From the NCBI GenBank assembly GCA_009746045.1, contig RPFO01000041.1:5951323-6015322 (forward strand): a stretch of DNA of 64,000 bases. The letters are read 5' to 3'. The DNA is from Mesostigma viride. Its lineage: Eukaryota; Streptophyta; Mesostigmatophyceae; Mesostigmatales; Mesostigmataceae. The notes beneath the pieces are model-generated. The model was not told where the DNA came from and searched no databases. It was given only the letters and a program-made list of their open reading frames with translations. Below, one piece after another: positions 30,657 through 41,434 of the stretch. The position numbers and the translations under genes were made by a program. Within the stretch, counting starts at the first letter, position 1. The number at the start of each line of letters is the position of its first letter.

Positions 30657-32162
30657 ATGGACGCCTTCTCCGTTTTGTGCGAGGCCGCTCAGGCTCAGAC
30701 TCAGGCTCAGGAAAAGGAAAAGGAAATCCCCGAAATGCACTCTCTGAACTTCTCTGACGACGAGAAGGAGGCCGCCACCGCGCTCGCCACGCTCAAAATC
30801 GTGCCCGAGGTCATCAAGGCGGTCCAGGCGGGCACGGGGGCCGCAAACAACAACAACAACAAGCAGACGCCTGCGCCCACGCCCGCGCCCACGCAGACGC
30901 AGGCCCAGCCGCAGACGCAGGCCCAGCCGCAGACGCAGGCAAACGCCAACCTCAACGCGCAGAGGCCGAAACGACCCCTGGAGATGGCGCCCGCGCCTTT
31001 GCCCGCCCCGGCCCTTTCGCCAGCCCTTTCGCCCACGCCCACGCCCACGCCCATCCTATCGCTGCCCGAGGGAGCCGTCACCATGGAGGTCGTGCACCCG
31101 GACGGGAGGAAGGAGATCGTTTACCGCATCGTGCCCGCGGTGGCGGCGGCCGTGGCGGCAAAGAGAGCCAAGACGGCCATCTCCGTCGCCGTGGGCGTGC
31201 CCTGCAACACGCACACCGTCGTGGGCGTGCCCAAGCTGCCCCAAGTCGTGCCCAGGCCCGCGGCGCCCCCGCTCCTGCCGCCCGTCAACCTCTTCGCGCA
31301 GGGGATGCAGAACCTCGCCAGGATGCAAGTCGCCGCAACCGCCATGGCCGCGAGAAGCCCCGTCCTCGCACAGCCGCAGCCGCAGCCGCAGCCAACGCAG
31401 CCGTAGCAGCCCAGGCAGATCCTCCCCAACAACGTGCTCATCAACAGGGACGTGCCCGTTCACGCGCCCAGGCAGCACTCCGCGCAGGTCAGGGCGCTGC
31501 TCACGAGGAACCCGGCAGCCAGGGTCTTCCCCACGCCGGCGGGAGAGCAGCACAAGGTCGACAGGCTCCTCCTGCTGCCCGGGGAGGACAGGAAGCCCGC
31601 GCGCGTGGAGAACATCGACCCGGAGCAGGACGCCAAGCTCGTCTACCCCCTCATGGTGGTCACGCCCGCCAAGTGCTGGGGGCAGATGCCCACCAAGGTG
31701 CCGCTCAACGAGGCCGAGGACAAGGAGCAGGAGGCCATCTGGAGGAACATCCGCAACGCCCGGATCGAGGAGGGGTGGAGGCAGCCGTGCGTGCTGCAGG
31801 GGACCTGCAAGGCGGTCAGGGCCGAGAGGGACGCGGTGGACGCCTGCCTGGCCAAGATCGCGCCCTCGTCTCCGGAGATGGCGGCTCGCATCGACCAGCG
31901 CGCGGCGTTGCGCACGCAGGCGCTGGCTCTGGCGACTCTGAACGAGCACCTCTTGAGGGACTTGCTTCCTCTGGTCCCCGAGGACCGCCGGCGGGACTAT
32001 GCGATGATGGCGAGGGAGTTCAGCTTCTTCGCGAGGAGCACGGTGGTGCGGGCTTGCGCGTCCGCGGGTCGTTCGGGGGCGGCTGCTATTCAGAATAGGG
32101 TGGCTAACTTGCGGGACAAGGCGACGGCGCTGTTCTCGTACACGCCCGTGGGCGAGCTGTAG
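30657..32162 (+). pseudogene. Virus-like hypothetical protein with in-frame TAG
   Basis: One frame of about 500 codons from the ATG at 30657 (MDAFSVLCEAAQAQTQ) to 32162, broken only by TAG at 31404-31406 in the context CAG-CCG-TAG-CAG, so a CAG to TAG change is likely. The N-terminal half is low complexity (Gln/Pro/Thr/Ala repeats, an Asn run), with a short ordered segment (AVTMEVVHPDGRKEIVYRIV). The C-terminal half is an ordered helical domain (KLVYPLMVVTPAKCWG, then EAIWRNIRNARIEEGW, ending SYTPVGEL). I do not recognise it. Alternatives to a nonsense mutation are sequencing error, readthrough or a variant code. Confidence 0.65.
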
Positions 32163-32399
32163 ACAGCACGGGGGTTGGGATGCTGGGGTTTGGACTTGGT
32201 TGATTGTATTGAGTAATAAAGGAACTTTATTGATGAATGAATAATAAAGTGTTTTAATTGATAATTCCAACAATGAGTGGACCCACTAGCTACCTAGCCA
32301 AAAGGCCTCTCGCCGCCCGGGACTGGGGAATTCCACAGGTTACCGAAGCTAGCGTACCCTGGTGGCAGAATTTTTTTCACGTAGCCACTATGACACCCG
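32163..32399. other. Intergenic spacer with an A/T hairpin
   Basis: AATAAAGGAACTTTATT (about 32214-32231) is a hairpin with polyadenylation-like signals, 50 bp after the preceding stop. A segment at 32307-32345 resembles the GCCCGGGACTGGGAATT repeat found near 38770. Confidence 0.45.
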
Positions 32400-32413
32400 A
32401 TGGACGACAGGAC
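32400..32413 (+). pseudogene. First codons of a two-membrane-segment gene, cut by element E
   Basis: The ATG at 32400 and four more codons (MDDR plus a partial codon) precede the LTR of element E; the rest of the gene resumes at 38364 in matching phase after the duplicated AGGAC. Confidence 0.6.
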
Positions 32414-33191
32414 TGTTGGGGATCATATACCCACCTGCCCACACTATATTCCAGCCTGACTTTCTTCTTCTTTGTTTTACTTCACAAGGGCTGAGAATTT
32501 GATAGATCTGATAAGTTAGATGAATTGCTCTCAATGAGCTGATCAATGTTCATGTGCCATAGTCCTATATTTGGCCATAGATCTCTTGTACCTGAGTTGG
32601 TCTAGTAGCATCACTTCCATGCTTGACAAGTGGTGTACTTCTTTGGTAGACAAGTGTCCATTCCATGAGCTGACATGTGTTGGAAGCTCATAGTGACAAG
32701 TGTTGCATTCCATTGACTGACAAGTGGATAGACTCATTGGATTACACTTGTCATTCCAAGTAGAAACCATGTGTCACTTTATTAAGCATTAGATGTGGCA
32801 CATTGTTCAGAGGACATTTGGCAATCAACTGTCATGCCAGCTCATTAGAACCTTTCTAGAATGACCTTGGAATGTTCTAGGAATATACCAGGAATATTCC
32901 TGGAATATACTGAGAATATGCTGGGAATATGCTTAGATGTTTCTACAAGCTTCTATGATGACATCAGCATCTGATGTCATCCTTCCTAGCTAGAAAGGTA
33001 TAAAAAGAAACTGGCTCCTAAGGCCAGGTACCTCTTTTCCTAACCTCTCAGCCTAAGAAATAAAACTCTTTTTCTGGTCTCTCTTCCATTGTCTTCAAGC
33101 TCAGTCTTTCATCACCTGCAAGGTGCAAGGGTAACAAGGCCAAGCACAAGGCATTGTGTAAAACCCATTAGTTTCCTCTACCTTTCCAACA
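32414..33191 (+). repeat. 5' LTR of element E
   Basis: Starts TGTTGGGGATC and ends CCAACA. It contains a TATAAAAAG-like promoter (about 32999-33007) and AAATAAAACTC, a likely polyadenylation signal. The primer site follows directly. Confidence 0.95.
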
Positions 33192-33210
33192 TGGTATCGG
33201 AGGAATCTTC

Positions 33211-33696
33211 ATGAGCTCCAAGAAGACCACCAAGAAACCCAGCCCAGCTACAAGCTCCATGGCAAGCGACGTCGACTACACTCCTATGCTGAATGTGTGC
33301 TCCAAGATGGTGCTGAAATTCGATGGCACAAGCCTACGTGGCTGGGAGGAGACCAAGACATCTCTTGAGGGTTTCTGTTCCTTCTATGAGGTTAAGGACG
33401 TCCTGCTGGGCACCAGGCAGGACCGCAAGGCTGACCAAGCTGTTGGCCTTGTCATCTCAGCTGCACTTGTGGGAGAAGCGAGGCGCATCCTATCGCTCGT
33501 GCCAGACCAATCTGGCAGCAAGCTCTACAAGACGCTGAGGGAGGTCTACGAGCAACAAAAGCTCACCAAGAGTCACCGCATGGACCTCAGGATTCAGCTT
33601 CACCGGCTGCAAATGAAGCCTGGGGAGACCATGGGGCAGTATATCCTACGTGGATTGCTGCTGCTGGCGGACTACGTGCGGTGGGAGGCGTCATGA
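33211..33696 (+). pseudogene. Element E gag, N-terminal frame
   Basis: 161 codons starting MSSKKTTKKPSPATSS with the Copia gag pattern (LRGWEETKTSLEGF, VLLGTRQD, MKPGETMGQYI). The frame shifts by one base at about 33680 and gag continues in the next frame (VMSDQDFAAILKSGLP). Copia elements normally have one continuous frame, so this is probably a mutation. Confidence 0.85.
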
Positions 33697-35726
33697 GCGA
33701 CCAAGATTTTGCGGCTATTCTCAAGAGCGGCCTGCCTGACCGATATCGCCCTGCCCTGATTTCAGCGCACTTCAAAGAGGAGGACAGCTTGGAGGAGGTC
33801 AAGGCTGCGCTGCTGGAGGCGGAGGACATGCTGCTGGGAGGACGGCCTTCTCAAGCCACCAAGGAGGAGCCAGCCCAAGGTCAAGCTTTCCACACTGCCA
33901 ACAAGGGTGGTGAGAGGAAGCACTGCGCCTACTGCAACAGGAGTGGGCATGCGGAGACCCAGTGCTGGCAAAAGAACTCCCAGCTCAAGCCACGAAGCAA
34001 GAACCAAGGACGGCGGGGCAACCAGCGCAGGAGGGGCAACCAAGCGACCAAGAAGGAGTCCTCACCTGGCGGAAGCGTGGCCAACAACACCCAGGAGGCC
34101 GCGGAGCTGCCGGAGGGCTTCGTCTTCACCACCATCGCCGAGTCGGCGCCGTCGCAGGAGGCTGCTGCACTCACGCAGTATAGCCCCAAGCCCCCTGCCT
34201 GGGTTCTGGACTCCGCTGCAAGCAGCCACATGTCCCCATGCCGCACTGACTTTGTGTCCCTCACCCCCACCACTAGGAACATCGTCGGATCAGGAGGACG
34301 TCTTCGCGCGACGGGAGTGGGCACGATTCGGCTCAAACTGCCCAACCAGCATGTGCACCTGAATGGTGCGCTCTTCGTGCCCGGCTTGAGCGCCCGACTG
34401 CTATCAGCTGGGCAGCTCGCCAAGGACGGCCACAAAGTCGACCTCACCGAGCAGACAGTGGTGCTGGACAACGAGACGCACAAGATTGCGCTGCAGAACA
34501 ACATCTACGTGTTACCTGCGGAGCGCGACGAGGCGGCAATGGCTGCCACGGCCATCGAGCGGCCGGCGAGCCTGCTCTGGCACTGGCGTCTTGGGCATGC
34601 TGGCGAAGATCGGATCAAGAGGCTGGCCGCCATTCCGGAGTCTAACCTTTTTTCGAGGCGCCTGTCATCGCCTGGCTGCCCATCCTGCCCTGCTGGCTTC
34701 ATCAAGAGGCGCTCATTTTCGCCTGGACAGCTCCGATCGACTGTTCCCCGAGCCAAGCTTCACAGCGACATTCTCGGGCCGATGCAGCCAGCAATTGGAG
34801 GCGCCCGCTACATGCTCGGCTTCACCGACGATGCTACCCGCTGGCGATGGTGCTTTCCGCTTCGACACAAGGACGAGGCTGTTGACGCCCTACAGCAGCT
34901 GCTCGCGCGCGAAATTCGCCCCTTCTACAACGGTTCGATTCTTCTCCGGACCGACAACGACGCAGTCTTCACTGGGCAGGCGTGGCGGGCCGTCTGCGCT
35001 GAACACCGAGTGCACCAGGAGTTCTCCAGCCCCTACACTCCTGAGCAGAACGGAGTGGCGGAGCGGCTGTGGGGTCTGGCCATGGGCATGACACTGGCAA
35101 TGCTCACGCATGCCGGTTTGCCCAAAGGATTCTGGGCACTAGCCTTCAATTGCGCGGTTTATATACTTAACCGCCTGCCGTCTAGCTCGAATCCTGGAGG
35201 TGCCACGCCACACTTCCTGCTCACCGGTCGCAATGCGGATCTCTCGAATCTTCGAATTTTCGGCTGCCCTGCCTTCTATCGGGTGGAGGGCCCACGTGGC
35301 AAGCTGGAGGCCAAGGCTCTGCCTGGAATCTTCGTCGGCTATGATCTGGAATCGCCGGCGTACCTCATTTACCGTCCAGAATCCAAGGATGTCATTCGCC
35401 GCCTGCATGTCACCTTCAATGAGGCCTGGCGCAATGGGGCCATGCCAACTCCTGCGCCGCTTCTGGAAAGTTCTGCCGCACTGGAGGAAACTTCACCAAC
35501 TGATCTTCCGGCTGTAGCAGAAGTTCAGCCAAATTCTCTGGCCGAACCTAGCGGACCGGTCACCCGGTCTCAGGCGAGGTTTCTGGACGCCACCAGAAGG
35601 GATATTCCTGAGGAGCTTCGCCACGAGGGAGCGGACGCACCAAGTCTGATGCAGTCAACGTCCCAAGTCCTAGACCAGTTCCGGAGGCGCTCGACGGTGC
35701 TCCAAACTTTTCACAGCCCGTCCTAA
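33681..35726 (+). pseudogene. Element E gag C-terminus, protease, integrase
   Basis: Begins within gag and includes a CCHC knuckle (CAYCNRSGHAETQC). A protease motif WVLDSAASSHMS follows, in which the usual DSG is DSA. Next come GAG-pre-integrase (LWHWRLGHAG, CPSC) and an integrase core with D in HSDILG, D in RTDNDAVF and E in NGVAERLW. The frame ends about 35726 by a second 1-bp shift before RT. Confidence 0.92.
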
Positions 35727-37552
35727 CTACTGACGACGTCTCCCCAAGTGACGCACGGGAGCTGTCTGCTGGTCCACCGGTCACTGCCACTTCAAGTGCT
35801 GCTCGCCTGCAAAGTACAATCTCTGCGCTGCGACGTAACCCAGCTGGTAATGTCGCCATGGCAACTGCTGATGAGCTGATGTTTTGCGGTAGCACCCGTG
35901 AACCCCTCGCGATGGAGATTACTACCTATGCTCCCCCTGTCACGGTGTCGCCTAAATGGGCTCGTTTTTTTCCGCATTACCAGTCAGTTCGTGATCTTTT
36001 TGACACAGTGCATTTTACTGGCAGTGACGTTTCCCTTCCCGTCTCCTTTACTGAGGCTAACAACAGTCCAGAGTGGCGGGCTGCGATGTTGAGCGAAATT
36101 AATAGCATTCGTGATCATGCAGTATACTCGCTTGTGAGCCCGCGTACTTTGCCCGCCGGTGCCAAGGTCCTCCCTTCCCGGTGGGTATTTGCTGTCAAGT
36201 CCGACGGCCGTCACAAGGCCAGGTTTGTCGTGAAAGGTTTTGCCCAACGTGAAGGTATCGACTTTAATGAAGTCTTTTCCCCCACTGTTCGTGCGTCCAC
36301 CGTGCGACTTGCTCTTGCTTTAGCTGTCACGTCTGGCTTTACTGTCAAGCAGCTCGATGTCCGAACCGCTTTTCTCTATGCTCCCCTACAGGAGGATGTC
36401 TTTGTGCGTCCCCCTACTGGCTTTGAAGAGCGGGATGCCAATGGCGATGTGCTTGTGTGGAAGCTGCACCGCAGCTTGTATGGCATCAAGCAAGCGCCAC
36501 GCAATTGGCATAAAACGTTCCGTGCACACCTTCTTTCTGACGGCGCCATCCAAAGCCAAATTGATGCGTGCCTGTATTACTACCCTTCGTCTCGTGGTTT
36601 CGTGTTCGTGCACGTCGATGACATTCTTGCTGCTCATCCTTCCCCTTCCTGGCTGGCATCCTGGTCTCGCCGTTTGGCTAATACTTTTCAAATCACTGAG
36701 TCGGACAATCCCTCTCTTTTCCTCGGTGTTTCCCTTACTATCGACCCTGCGTCTCGTTCCCTTACCATGCACCAACGGCCCTACATTGAAGCTATTGCTG
36801 CCCGTTTTGGGCTTTCTACCCCTCACCCTGTGCACACCCCTATAGTGCCTGGTAGTCCCCGTCGCGAGGGGGGAATGTGTGATGCCCCAAACCATCAACT
36901 CTTTCAGCAGATTGTTGGTGCTCTCATGTACGCCGCGACATGGACGCGCCCAGACATTGCTTTTGCTGTCAACCAGCTGGCCCAATGCATGCAGGCACCC
37001 ACGGAGGGCGACTTGGAGCTGGCCAAGCGATTGGTGCGCTACCTTGTCCACACCAAGGACTTGGGACTGCGCTATGGTGGCCAAGGGGGGCTGGAGGGGT
37101 GGACGGATGCCGATTGGGGGAACTGCCCTGAGACACGCAGATCTGTCTCTGGCAATGTAGTGATGTTCAGGGGGGCCGCAGTCGAGTGGTGCAGCCGCAA
37201 GCAGCACGTTACCGCCCTGTCTTCCTGCGAGGCGGAGTACATTGCTGCTAGCAGCGTAACCCAGCTAGTGCTTCCACTGAGGCACATGTTGGGGGAGCTG
37301 GGGCATCCAGTTCAGGGGCCCACGCCTGTCTTCTGCGACAACACAGGCGCCGTGGCACTCGCTCGTGACCCTGTTCATCCCAAGCGCACGAAGCACATTG
37401 ACGTGCGTTTCCATTTCATCCGGGAGAAGGTGGAGGGGGGACTCATCGCCATGAAGCATTGTCCTGGGGAGGACATGCTTGCTGATCTTCTGACGAAGGC
37501 ACTTTCACGTGCCAGGTTCACTGCCCTGCGTGGCAAACTCATGTCAACTTAG
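35727..37552 (+). pseudogene. Element E reverse transcriptase and RNase H
   Basis: The frame is open upstream of its first ATG (35858), consistent with a polyprotein broken by frameshift. It carries SRWVFAVKSDG, LDVRTAFLYAP, LYGIKQAPRNW, VHVDDIL (canonical VDD box), then the RNase H domain with GWTDADWG, CEAEYIA, CDNTGAVAL and the terminal DLLTKAL. This is standard Ty1/copia. Confidence 0.93.
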
Positions 37553-37580
37553 TCCTTTGTGTTCAGCTGGCTAAGGGGGG

Positions 37581-38358
37581 TGTTGGGGATCATATACCCA
37601 CCTGCCCACACTATATTCCAGCCTGACTTTCTTCTTCTTTGTTTTACTTCACAAGGGCTGAGAATTTGATAGATCTGATAAGTTAGATGAATTGCTCTCA
37701 ATGAGCTGATCAATGTTCATGTGCCATAGTCCTATATTTGGCCATAGATCTCTTGTACCTGAGTTGGTCTAGTAGCATCACTTCCATGCTTGACAAGTGG
37801 TGTACTTCTTTGGTAGACAAGTGTCCATTCCATGAGCTGACATGTGTTGGAAGCTCATAGTGACAAGTGTTGCATTCCATTGACTGACAAGTGGATAGAC
37901 TCATTGGATTACACTTGTCATTCCAAGTAGAAACCATGTGTCACTTTATTAAGCATTAGATGTGGCACATTGTTCAGAGGACATTTGGCAATCAACTGTC
38001 ATGCCAGCTCATTAGAACCTTTCTAGAATGACCTTGGAATGTTCTAGGAATATACCAGGAATATTCCTGGAATATACTGAGAATATGCTGGGAATATGCT
38101 TAGATGTTTCTACAAGCTTCTATGATGACATCAGCATCTGATGTCATCCTTCCTAGCTAGAAAGGTATAAAAAGAAACTGGCTCCTAAGGCCAGGTACCT
38201 CTTTTCCTAACCTCTCAGCCTAAGAAATAAAACTCTTTTTCTGGTCTCTCTTCCATTGTCTTCAAGCTCAGTCTTTCATCACCTGCAAGGTGCAAGGGTA
38301 ACAAGGCCAAGCACAAGGCATTGTGTAAAACCCATTAGTTTCCTCTACCTTTTCAACA
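37581..38358 (+). repeat. 3' LTR of element E
   Basis: 778-bp copy, followed by AGGAC (38359-38363). Confidence 0.95.
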
Positions 38359-38363
38359 AGGAC

Positions 38364-38706
38364 CGCAAAGATTATAATATTTTTCGTCGTGTGGTTTCTA
38401 ATACTCGTGGGGGGGTCCATACCGGTATGGCTCAGATCTCGAAACCCCTATGACGCTGATAAGCAGTATCATCAGTGGCTCAAACAATCTCACGTCACCG
38501 ATAAATTTCTGTATATCGCCATCGGACTCGTAGCAGTATCCGTACTCCCACCTATCCTTTTCGGGATACACAAACTGATCAAATGGGGGATACCGTCAAT
38601 GAAGCCGTTCTCGGCCCCTGAACGTGTACCGACTTATTGGAAAGAGCTTGTAGAAAAAGGGGAGGCGCGATTTGACACGGAATTCGGATATTATAAGTTC
38701 ACGTAA
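38364..38706 (+). pseudogene. Main part of a small protein with two membrane segments, disrupted by element E
   Basis: About 113 codons continue the frame begun at 32400. A first hydrophobic segment (IIIFFVVWFLILVGG) lies near the N-terminus and a second (FLYIAIGLVAVSVLPPILFG) mid-protein, followed by a hydrophilic tail ending FGYYKFT. Small two-segment membrane proteins are common among NCLDV virion proteins, but I cannot assign a family. Element E separates it from its start codon and promoter. Translation from an internal ATG at 38428 would not be in this frame. Confidence 0.6.
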
Positions 38707-39003
38707 GGACGCATGTGTTAATAATAAAGGACTTTGTGAATGGATCAGTGAATATTAAAGCCCTCTCACTGCCCGGGACTGGGAATTCGAAGTTTACACA
38801 TGAGTAAACCTCGGCACGTGTTAATAATAAAGGACTCTCGATGCCCGGGACCGGGAATGGGAAGTTTACACACCGCGTTTGAACCTCCTTGTGGCTCGAA
38901 CAGAGGTCGAATACGCCATAGTGAACCTCGGAGTGTGTGAACGCTGCTTGGCGCCAGGGGATTTCCAGAGACCACATAACGTGGTCACTTCGGTGTGAGA
39001 AAG
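38707..39003. repeat. Partial copies of a segment of the BRO-like gene
   Basis: Two blocks (38765-38812 and 38838-38890) contain GCCCGGGACyGGGAAT followed by GAAGTTTACACA. On the minus strand they could encode EVYSCVNFEFPVPG- and CVNFPFPVPG-like peptides. These resemble EVYSLCVNFKFPGAGQRE inside the adjacent gene (39661-39716). TTAATAATAAAGGACT precedes both. They look like duplicated, non-coding fragments of that gene. Confidence 0.6.
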
Positions 39004-39939
39004 CTACTCCGTTTTGATCCTCTTCGCCTGCTGCTCCTGTTTGATCAGAAGTCGGTTCTGCTGCATCAGAATCCTGTTCTTCTCTGCGAACTCGGGACCA
39101 CGGTACTTGCGAGCCTCCTCATAGTGCCCCATTCTCTCTAGCCCGGGTGCCAATGCCTCCTCTATATCCACAGCCACCTTCTTCGGGTCCCCGCCCTTTG
39201 ATACCATGCCTTGGTGGCTCAGATGGAAGAATTCCGCCAATGAGCTCATGGCGTCCGTAAATGTGTTTCTGGTCGCCTGACTCCTCTTCACCAGCTTTTG
39301 ATTCTCGCGGTACTTGGCCGTGTGGTCTCCCGTGACGAGTTTGTTGCTCACGTCGTTCACGAATGCGTACACGCGAGGAGGCACCTTCTCCTTCGAGCTG
39401 TTCTTGATCGCCAGCATGTCTGACTTTACAGCCTCTGCCGCCTTGATACGAGGGGTCTCGGCCAGAGCGCAACGAGACAACGGGACGAAGTCCTCGCCGG
39501 TTTTGTCACGATATCTATCATGGAGGTCCTGGATGAGACTAGGGTCTGCGTCGAGGTACCTCTCCAGCAACACGGTGATGGCGCGGCGACAAACGGCGGC
39601 CTTTCTGCCTGGCAGCAACTGAATGATGGTCAAGATCCCAGCTCGGTCCGTGACCGGAGTCTCTCGCTGCCCGGCCCCGGGGAATTTGAAGTTTACACAG
39701 AGAGAGTAAACCTCTGGGTGGACTTTGCAAAGCCTTGCAAACGTGTTATTGGCGTGGATACCGGCGTTCTTAGTGAACGCCCCGTCATCAGTCATGAACA
39801 TCATCACCTTGATTACGTCGATGACCGATATCTGGCCATTTACGTTCACGCGAATCTTCCCCTCGAACGGGTCCTGCTCGTCGTCATGGAAAGGACGAGA
39901 GGGGCAGAGGTACCTCTGCATGATCTTGTTCGCCTCCAT
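39004..39939 (-). CDS. BRO/KilA-N-like viral DNA-binding-domain protein
   Basis: 311 residues from the ATG at 39939 (MEANKIMQRYLC). Residues about 29-140 hold the conserved block (KIRVNVNGQISVIDVI, then GQRETPVTDRAGILTIIQLLPGRKAAVCRRAI and LLERYLDADPSLI). I associate this block with BRO/KilA-N-type proteins of large DNA viruses and their integrated copies. The C-terminal half is Lys/Glu-rich and helical, ending in a basic coiled coil (QQNRLLIKQEQQAKRIKTE). A DNA-binding role is family-based inference. It is divergent from the 40262 gene. Confidence 0.65.
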   Translation of the reverse strand: MEANKIMQRYLCPSRPFHDDEQDPFEGKIRVNVNGQISVIDVIKVMMFMTDDGAFTKNAGIHANNTFARLCKVHPEVYSLCVNFKFPGAGQRETPVTDRAGILTIIQLLPGRKAAVCRRAITVLLERYLDADPSLIQDLHDRYRDKTGEDFVPLSRCALAETPRIKAAEAVKSDMLAIKNSSKEKVPPRVYAFVNDVSNKLVTGDHTAKYRENQKLVKRSQATRNTFTDAMSSLAEFFHLSHQGMVSKGGDPKKVAVDIEEALAPGLERMGHYEEARKYRGPEFAEKNRILMQQNRLLIKQEQQAKRIKTE

Positions 39940-40261
39940 GGCTCCGTCTTTCTTGATCGGTTGTTTGCTTTTACAGATCCATTTATGCCTCTTCGAGTGA
40001 CGAGCAGAGCGTTCGAGGGCGGTCTAAGCGCTTTCCACCTTCGAAAACCACGTCACCGGTCCCCAAACGGCGGATCATACGTGGACCGTCCTACGAATGC
40101 CACGTGGAGTGTCTGGGCATCTGGCCGTCCATTCACTTCTCACCCTTCTGGAAGCCCGTACTAGAGTAATTCAGAGTTCCGGAGCGTTCGTTGCTTATTT
40201 GAAATTGTCACCCGCTCTCTGACGAAAGGTGTCCCCGTCCTCGCACGCCATTCTCGCAGCG
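39940..40261. promoter_or_regulatory. Divergent promoter with TTCTGGAA
   Basis: Between the BRO-like gene (minus) and the 40262 gene (plus). TTCTGGAA lies at 40146-40153 and TTCGAA at about 40041. This is the third divergent pair in the block with a TTCnnGAA palindrome between the starts. Confidence 0.4.
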
Positions 40262-40918
40262 ATGGAGCTCGGTGAAGGAGAGCCCGCGTCCTACGAGTCC
40301 CTCCCCCCGGAACTCATCAAAAAGATCGTGGAAAAGTCTTGGCCGTTCGGCGATGGCATCAACAAGGCCACGCAGAAAGCGTACGAGGAGGTGAAACGAG
40401 AGAAGTTGGAAGAGGAATATCTCAAAACGCGGTACGTGAACTTGGAGCTCGCCGTTTCCAAAGAGCTGGCGTTTCGTCAGGAGGCCGAGATCGACCGCAT
40501 CGACCCTCTTCTCGAACAGAGGACGGACGAACAATTGCGAGGGGTGATGGCCGCCCTCGCGCCCGAAAGGCTCCAAGAGTGCGAGGACGCCGTTTTCACG
40601 CCCCGGGGCGACAAAATCCGCAAGATGTGGGCCCTTTGGGAGGAGTTGGAGGAAGGCATCACGCACGTGATGGAGTTGAGGGTGTCTAACAGCATGAGGC
40701 GCAGAGTGGAGGAGCGGCTGTACGACGTCGCCGGGAGGAACTGGACGCTGCAAGAACGCGCGCACAGTTTCGTGTTCAAGACGTTCAACCAGCTAGAGCG
40801 TCAGGAAATCATGGCGGGAAGAAGTACGACCGGATTTCATTGGGAACGTTCCGGGTGGTGGTCGAGCGCTACGACGCGACACGTGGACCAATATTCGAAC
40901 ACCACCGTGCTTCAATAG
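40262..40918 (+). CDS. Hypothetical protein with F-box-like N-terminus
   Basis: 218 residues from the ATG at 40262 (MELGEGEPASYESLPPELIKK); an upstream in-frame ATG at 40229 is possible. SLPPELIKKIVEKSWPFGD resembles the first helix of an F-box. The rest is charged and predicted mostly helical (KREKLEEEYLKTRYVNLELAV, WALWEELEEGITHVMELRV), with an aromatic/Ser C-terminus. No repeats for substrate binding are visible, so the F-box call is tentative. Intact and in the virus-like block. Confidence 0.55.
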   Translation: MELGEGEPASYESLPPELIKKIVEKSWPFGDGINKATQKAYEEVKREKLEEEYLKTRYVNLELAVSKELAFRQEAEIDRIDPLLEQRTDEQLRGVMAALAPERLQECEDAVFTPRGDKIRKMWALWEELEEGITHVMELRVSNSMRRRVEERLYDVAGRNWTLQERAHSFVFKTFNQLERQEIMAGRSTTGFHWERSGWWSSATTRHVDQYSNTTVLQ

Positions 40919-41101
40919 TTCTCCTCCTTCGTCCTGGAGACGACGGGGGTTTTGAAACAGTCGCGAAAGGATACGATGCGCGCGGGCCTCTTGTGTCCGC
41001 GAATCCATAGCGTACATGTACGGCGTCTGTCCGTGCAATTCATGCATTATTTACGATAATCAATGAAAAAACCTTTTCGCATTCACAATGTGTGCACGCC
41101 C

Positions 41102-41269
41102 ATGGGTTGTTGTTGTAGCGCAGAAACTGCCGCGAGCGACGATAAAGATATAGGGTCTACGGTGCAAATGAGCACGGAGGGATCCAAATTGTGCGCCGAG
41201 TACGCCTCGGCCCTGCGTTCTGTCCAGAAGGAATCTCCCCCATTGCCGTGCTCTACGCGGCCATCCTAA
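41102..41269 (+). CDS. Small protein with MGCCCS N-terminus (possible myristoylation)
   Basis: 55 codons. MGCCCSAETAASDDKD has Gly2 and Ser6 with three cysteines, a plausible N-myristoylation and palmitoylation signal; the remainder is short and unremarkable. An upstream in-frame ATG (41063) would remove the signal from the N-terminus. Lipid-anchored small proteins occur in NCLDV virions, but length and lack of homology leave doubt. Confidence 0.3.
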   Translation: MGCCCSAETAASDDKDIGSTVQMSTEGSKLCAEYASALRSVQKESPPLPCSTRPS

Positions 41270-41434
41270 CGACTCGTGGTCACTTGCGCGTCAGGCGGCG
41301 GTATTTTGCGCGGCTTGCGTTCCGTTCTGTCCGAAAAACGAACGTGCGTGGCCCCTTGTTCCGTCCAGCGAGTGTGGGAGGGCATCTGCGTGTCCGTTAT
41401 TTACAAGTTCTCAAAATTTTTTACTGTGCGCGAC

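Larger units (their letters stand above)
32414..38358 (+). mobile_element. Ty1/copia element E, full length
   Basis: Two 778-bp LTRs (32414-33191, 37581-38358), AGGAC duplicated on both sides, primer site TGGTATCGGAGG at 33192, polypurine tract CTAAGGGGGG before the 3' LTR, and the canonical order gag, protease, integrase, RT, RNase H. The LTRs differ at few sites (for example CTTTCCAACA versus CTTTTCAACA). It is unrelated in sequence to the AGTT family. Two frameshifts break the single polyprotein. Confidence 0.96.

Noticed and set aside
31056-32273. 405-codon minus-strand ORF over the 30657 gene
   Set aside because: Antisense of a high-GC coding region, Arg/Leu/His-rich without domains.
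33681-33696. Programmed frameshift in element E gag
   Set aside because: No slippery heptamer is evident, and the shift falls in the middle of the gag fold, so mutation is more likely.
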